Source: Eubacterium sp.
GTDB taxonomy: Bacteria > Bacillota_A > Clostridia > Lachnospirales > Lachnospiraceae
Assembly: GCA_024687845.1 (NCBI GenBank)
Contig: JAILEL010000408.1
Coordinates: forward strand, 1 to 6,817
Reading direction: 5' to 3'
DNA length: 6,817 nt
Made by a program: the position numbers and the translations under genes. The notes below the pieces were generated by a model. The model saw nothing but the letters and a program-made list of their open reading frames with translations, was not told the DNA's origin and did not search any database. Shown in pieces: positions 6,016 to 6,817 of the stretch. Every line of letters starts with the position of its first letter. The stretch's first letter is position 1.

Positions 6016-6697
6016 TATTCAAGATGATGCAAAAAGATTTCCGTTATTTAATAAAGTAAGACATGATCATGATATCAATGTATATATAGAAGAACAGAAT
6101 AAGTCGCTTCATGCTATGGGCTTTACCGAGCATAGCTTTGCACATATTGGAGTTGTGGCGGATAGAGTTGCTTATATATTGGATACATTGGGTCATGATG
6201 ATCACACAATTGATCTGGCCTTAACAGCAGCATGGATGCATGATCTTGGAAATGTAATAAATCGTGAGGACCATAGTCAGTCAGGGGCACTTATGACATT
6301 TTATTTACTTGATAAGATGGGTGTTCCTGCGGAAGATATTGCTCCTATAATAAGAGCAATTGGAAATCATGATGAGGGAAGTGGAGTACCTGTAAGCAAT
6401 ATAGCTGCTGCACTTATTCTGGCGGATAAGTCAGATGTAAGAAGAAGCAGGGTTCAGGACGAGGATAAAAGGAATTATGATATTCATGACAGGGTTAACT
6501 ATTCTGTTAAATCTTCAAAGCTTAGGATCAATCAGGATCATACAGCCATAAAGCTTAAGTTGGAAATCGATACGAGATATGGAGAAATTGGTGAATATTT
6601 TGAAATCTTCATGGAACGTATGCTTCTGTGCCGAAAAGCTGCAGGATTTTTTAATCTTGATTTTCATCTGATCATCAATGAGCAGACACTTATGTGA
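6008..6697 (+). CDS. HD-domain metal-dependent phosphohydrolase
   Basis: This is a 229-residue soluble protein with no signal peptide or membrane segment. The HD-superfamily metal ligands can be picked out: H46 in FAHIGVVADRV, H78-D79 in WMHDLGNV and D140 in LILADKSDVRRSRV. Conserved-looking H89 (EDHSQSG) and H121-D122 (IGNHDEG) suggest a two-metal site. The C-terminal 'DIHDRVNYSV...' and 'YFEIFMERMLLCRKAA' blocks recall, from memory, a family of about 220 residues common in Clostridia and annotated only as HD phosphohydrolase. HD enzymes cleave phosphate esters of nucleotides or second messengers; the substrate here is unknown. The ATG overlaps the permease stop by 8 bases. A GAAGG is 8 bases upstream and a stronger AGGAGG (5988-5993) 14 bases upstream, so expression is probably coupled to the permease. 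Whether it works in peptide resistance or is a passenger is open. Confidence 0.88.
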   Translation: MSNIQDDAKRFPLFNKVRHDHDINVYIEEQNKSLHAMGFTEHSFAHIGVVADRVAYILDTLGHDDHTIDLALTAAWMHDLGNVINREDHSQSGALMTFYLLDKMGVPAEDIAPIIRAIGNHDEGSGVPVSNIAAALILADKSDVRRSRVQDEDKRNYDIHDRVNYSVKSSKLRINQDHTAIKLKLEIDTRYGEIGEYFEIFMERMLLCRKAAGFFNLDFHLIINEQTLM

Positions 6698-6722
6698 AGA
6701 TTATGAGAGGAGAAGAATTCTG

Positions 6723-6817
6723 ATGCAGAAGAATATACTCGTAGTTGAAGACGACAGGGAAATCAGAGAATTACTTAAGAACTTTCTGGTAGAAAAGGGA
6801 TATACATTAGAGGAAGC
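6723..6817 (+). CDS. N-terminal part of a second response regulator (3' end outside the window)
   Basis: The first 31 codons of a receiver domain are visible. Strand one is NILVVEDD with the acidic pair D10/D11, followed by the helix 'REIRELLKNFLVEKGY', as in OmpR-family regulators. The phosphoacceptor aspartate and output domain lie beyond the window, so the subfamily cannot be fixed. The ATG is preceded by AGAGGAGA (6706-6713), about ten bases away, and follows the HD gene by 25 bases with no terminator. It may therefore be read from the same transcript. A kinase gene probably follows, making a second two-component system next to the Bce module; that is inference. Confidence 0.85.
   Translation, partial: MQKNILVVEDDREIRELLKNFLVEKGYTLEE

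Noticed and set aside
6703..6723. Six-codon ORF (MRGEEF) overlapping the start of the last response regulator by TGATG
   Set aside because: Its sequence is made of the Shine-Dalgarno purines of the next gene and it has no ribosome site of its own; coincidence is likelier.

Overview
The window looks like chromosomal DNA of a low- to mid-GC Firmicute, most likely a Clostridia member of the Lachnospiraceae (Butyrivibrio/Roseburia-like). This rests on heavy use of AGA and ATA codons, strong purine-rich Shine-Dalgarno sites, a tightly packed one-strand layout and Bce-type peptide-resistance genes. The genus is inference. All supported genes are on the + strand, and no gap exceeds about 140 bases.

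Left part (1-1269): the 3' end of a DUF4143-type AAA ATPase, then a 55-base imperfect palindrome, then a YjjG-like HAD phosphatase gene. The HAD gene keeps one reading frame and all four catalytic motifs but is cut by a single in-frame TAG codon at 778-780. That points to a recent nonsense mutation, a base-call error, or (less likely) readthrough.

Central part (1308-6015): a complete Bce-type detoxification module. It holds an OmpR/PhoB-family response regulator, an intramembrane-sensing histidine kinase with two helices and almost no extracellular loop, a BceA-like ABC ATPase and a ten-helix BceB-like permease with a large extracellular domain. Between the kinase and the ATPase gene is a near-ideal BceR/VirR-type operator (TTACA-N4-TGTAA, inside the perfect repeat ATTACAA-CT-TTGTAAT). 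A TATGAT -10 element lies downstream with no recognisable -35. The expected circuit is that BceAB senses or removes a cell-wall-active peptide antibiotic, signals through the kinase to the regulator, and the regulator switches on bceAB. The ligand cannot be read from the sequence.

Right part (6008-6817): an HD-domain phosphohydrolase overlaps the permease stop by 8 bases and so probably belongs to the same transcript. It is followed 25 bases later by the start of a second response regulator that runs off the window. The core module is a known system type. The less ordinary points are the coupled HD hydrolase, the 10-bp-phased repeat beside the operator, a terminator-like hairpin inside the kinase gene, the palindrome at 445-499 and the interrupted HAD gene. 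I found no RNA gene, CRISPR array or insertion sequence.
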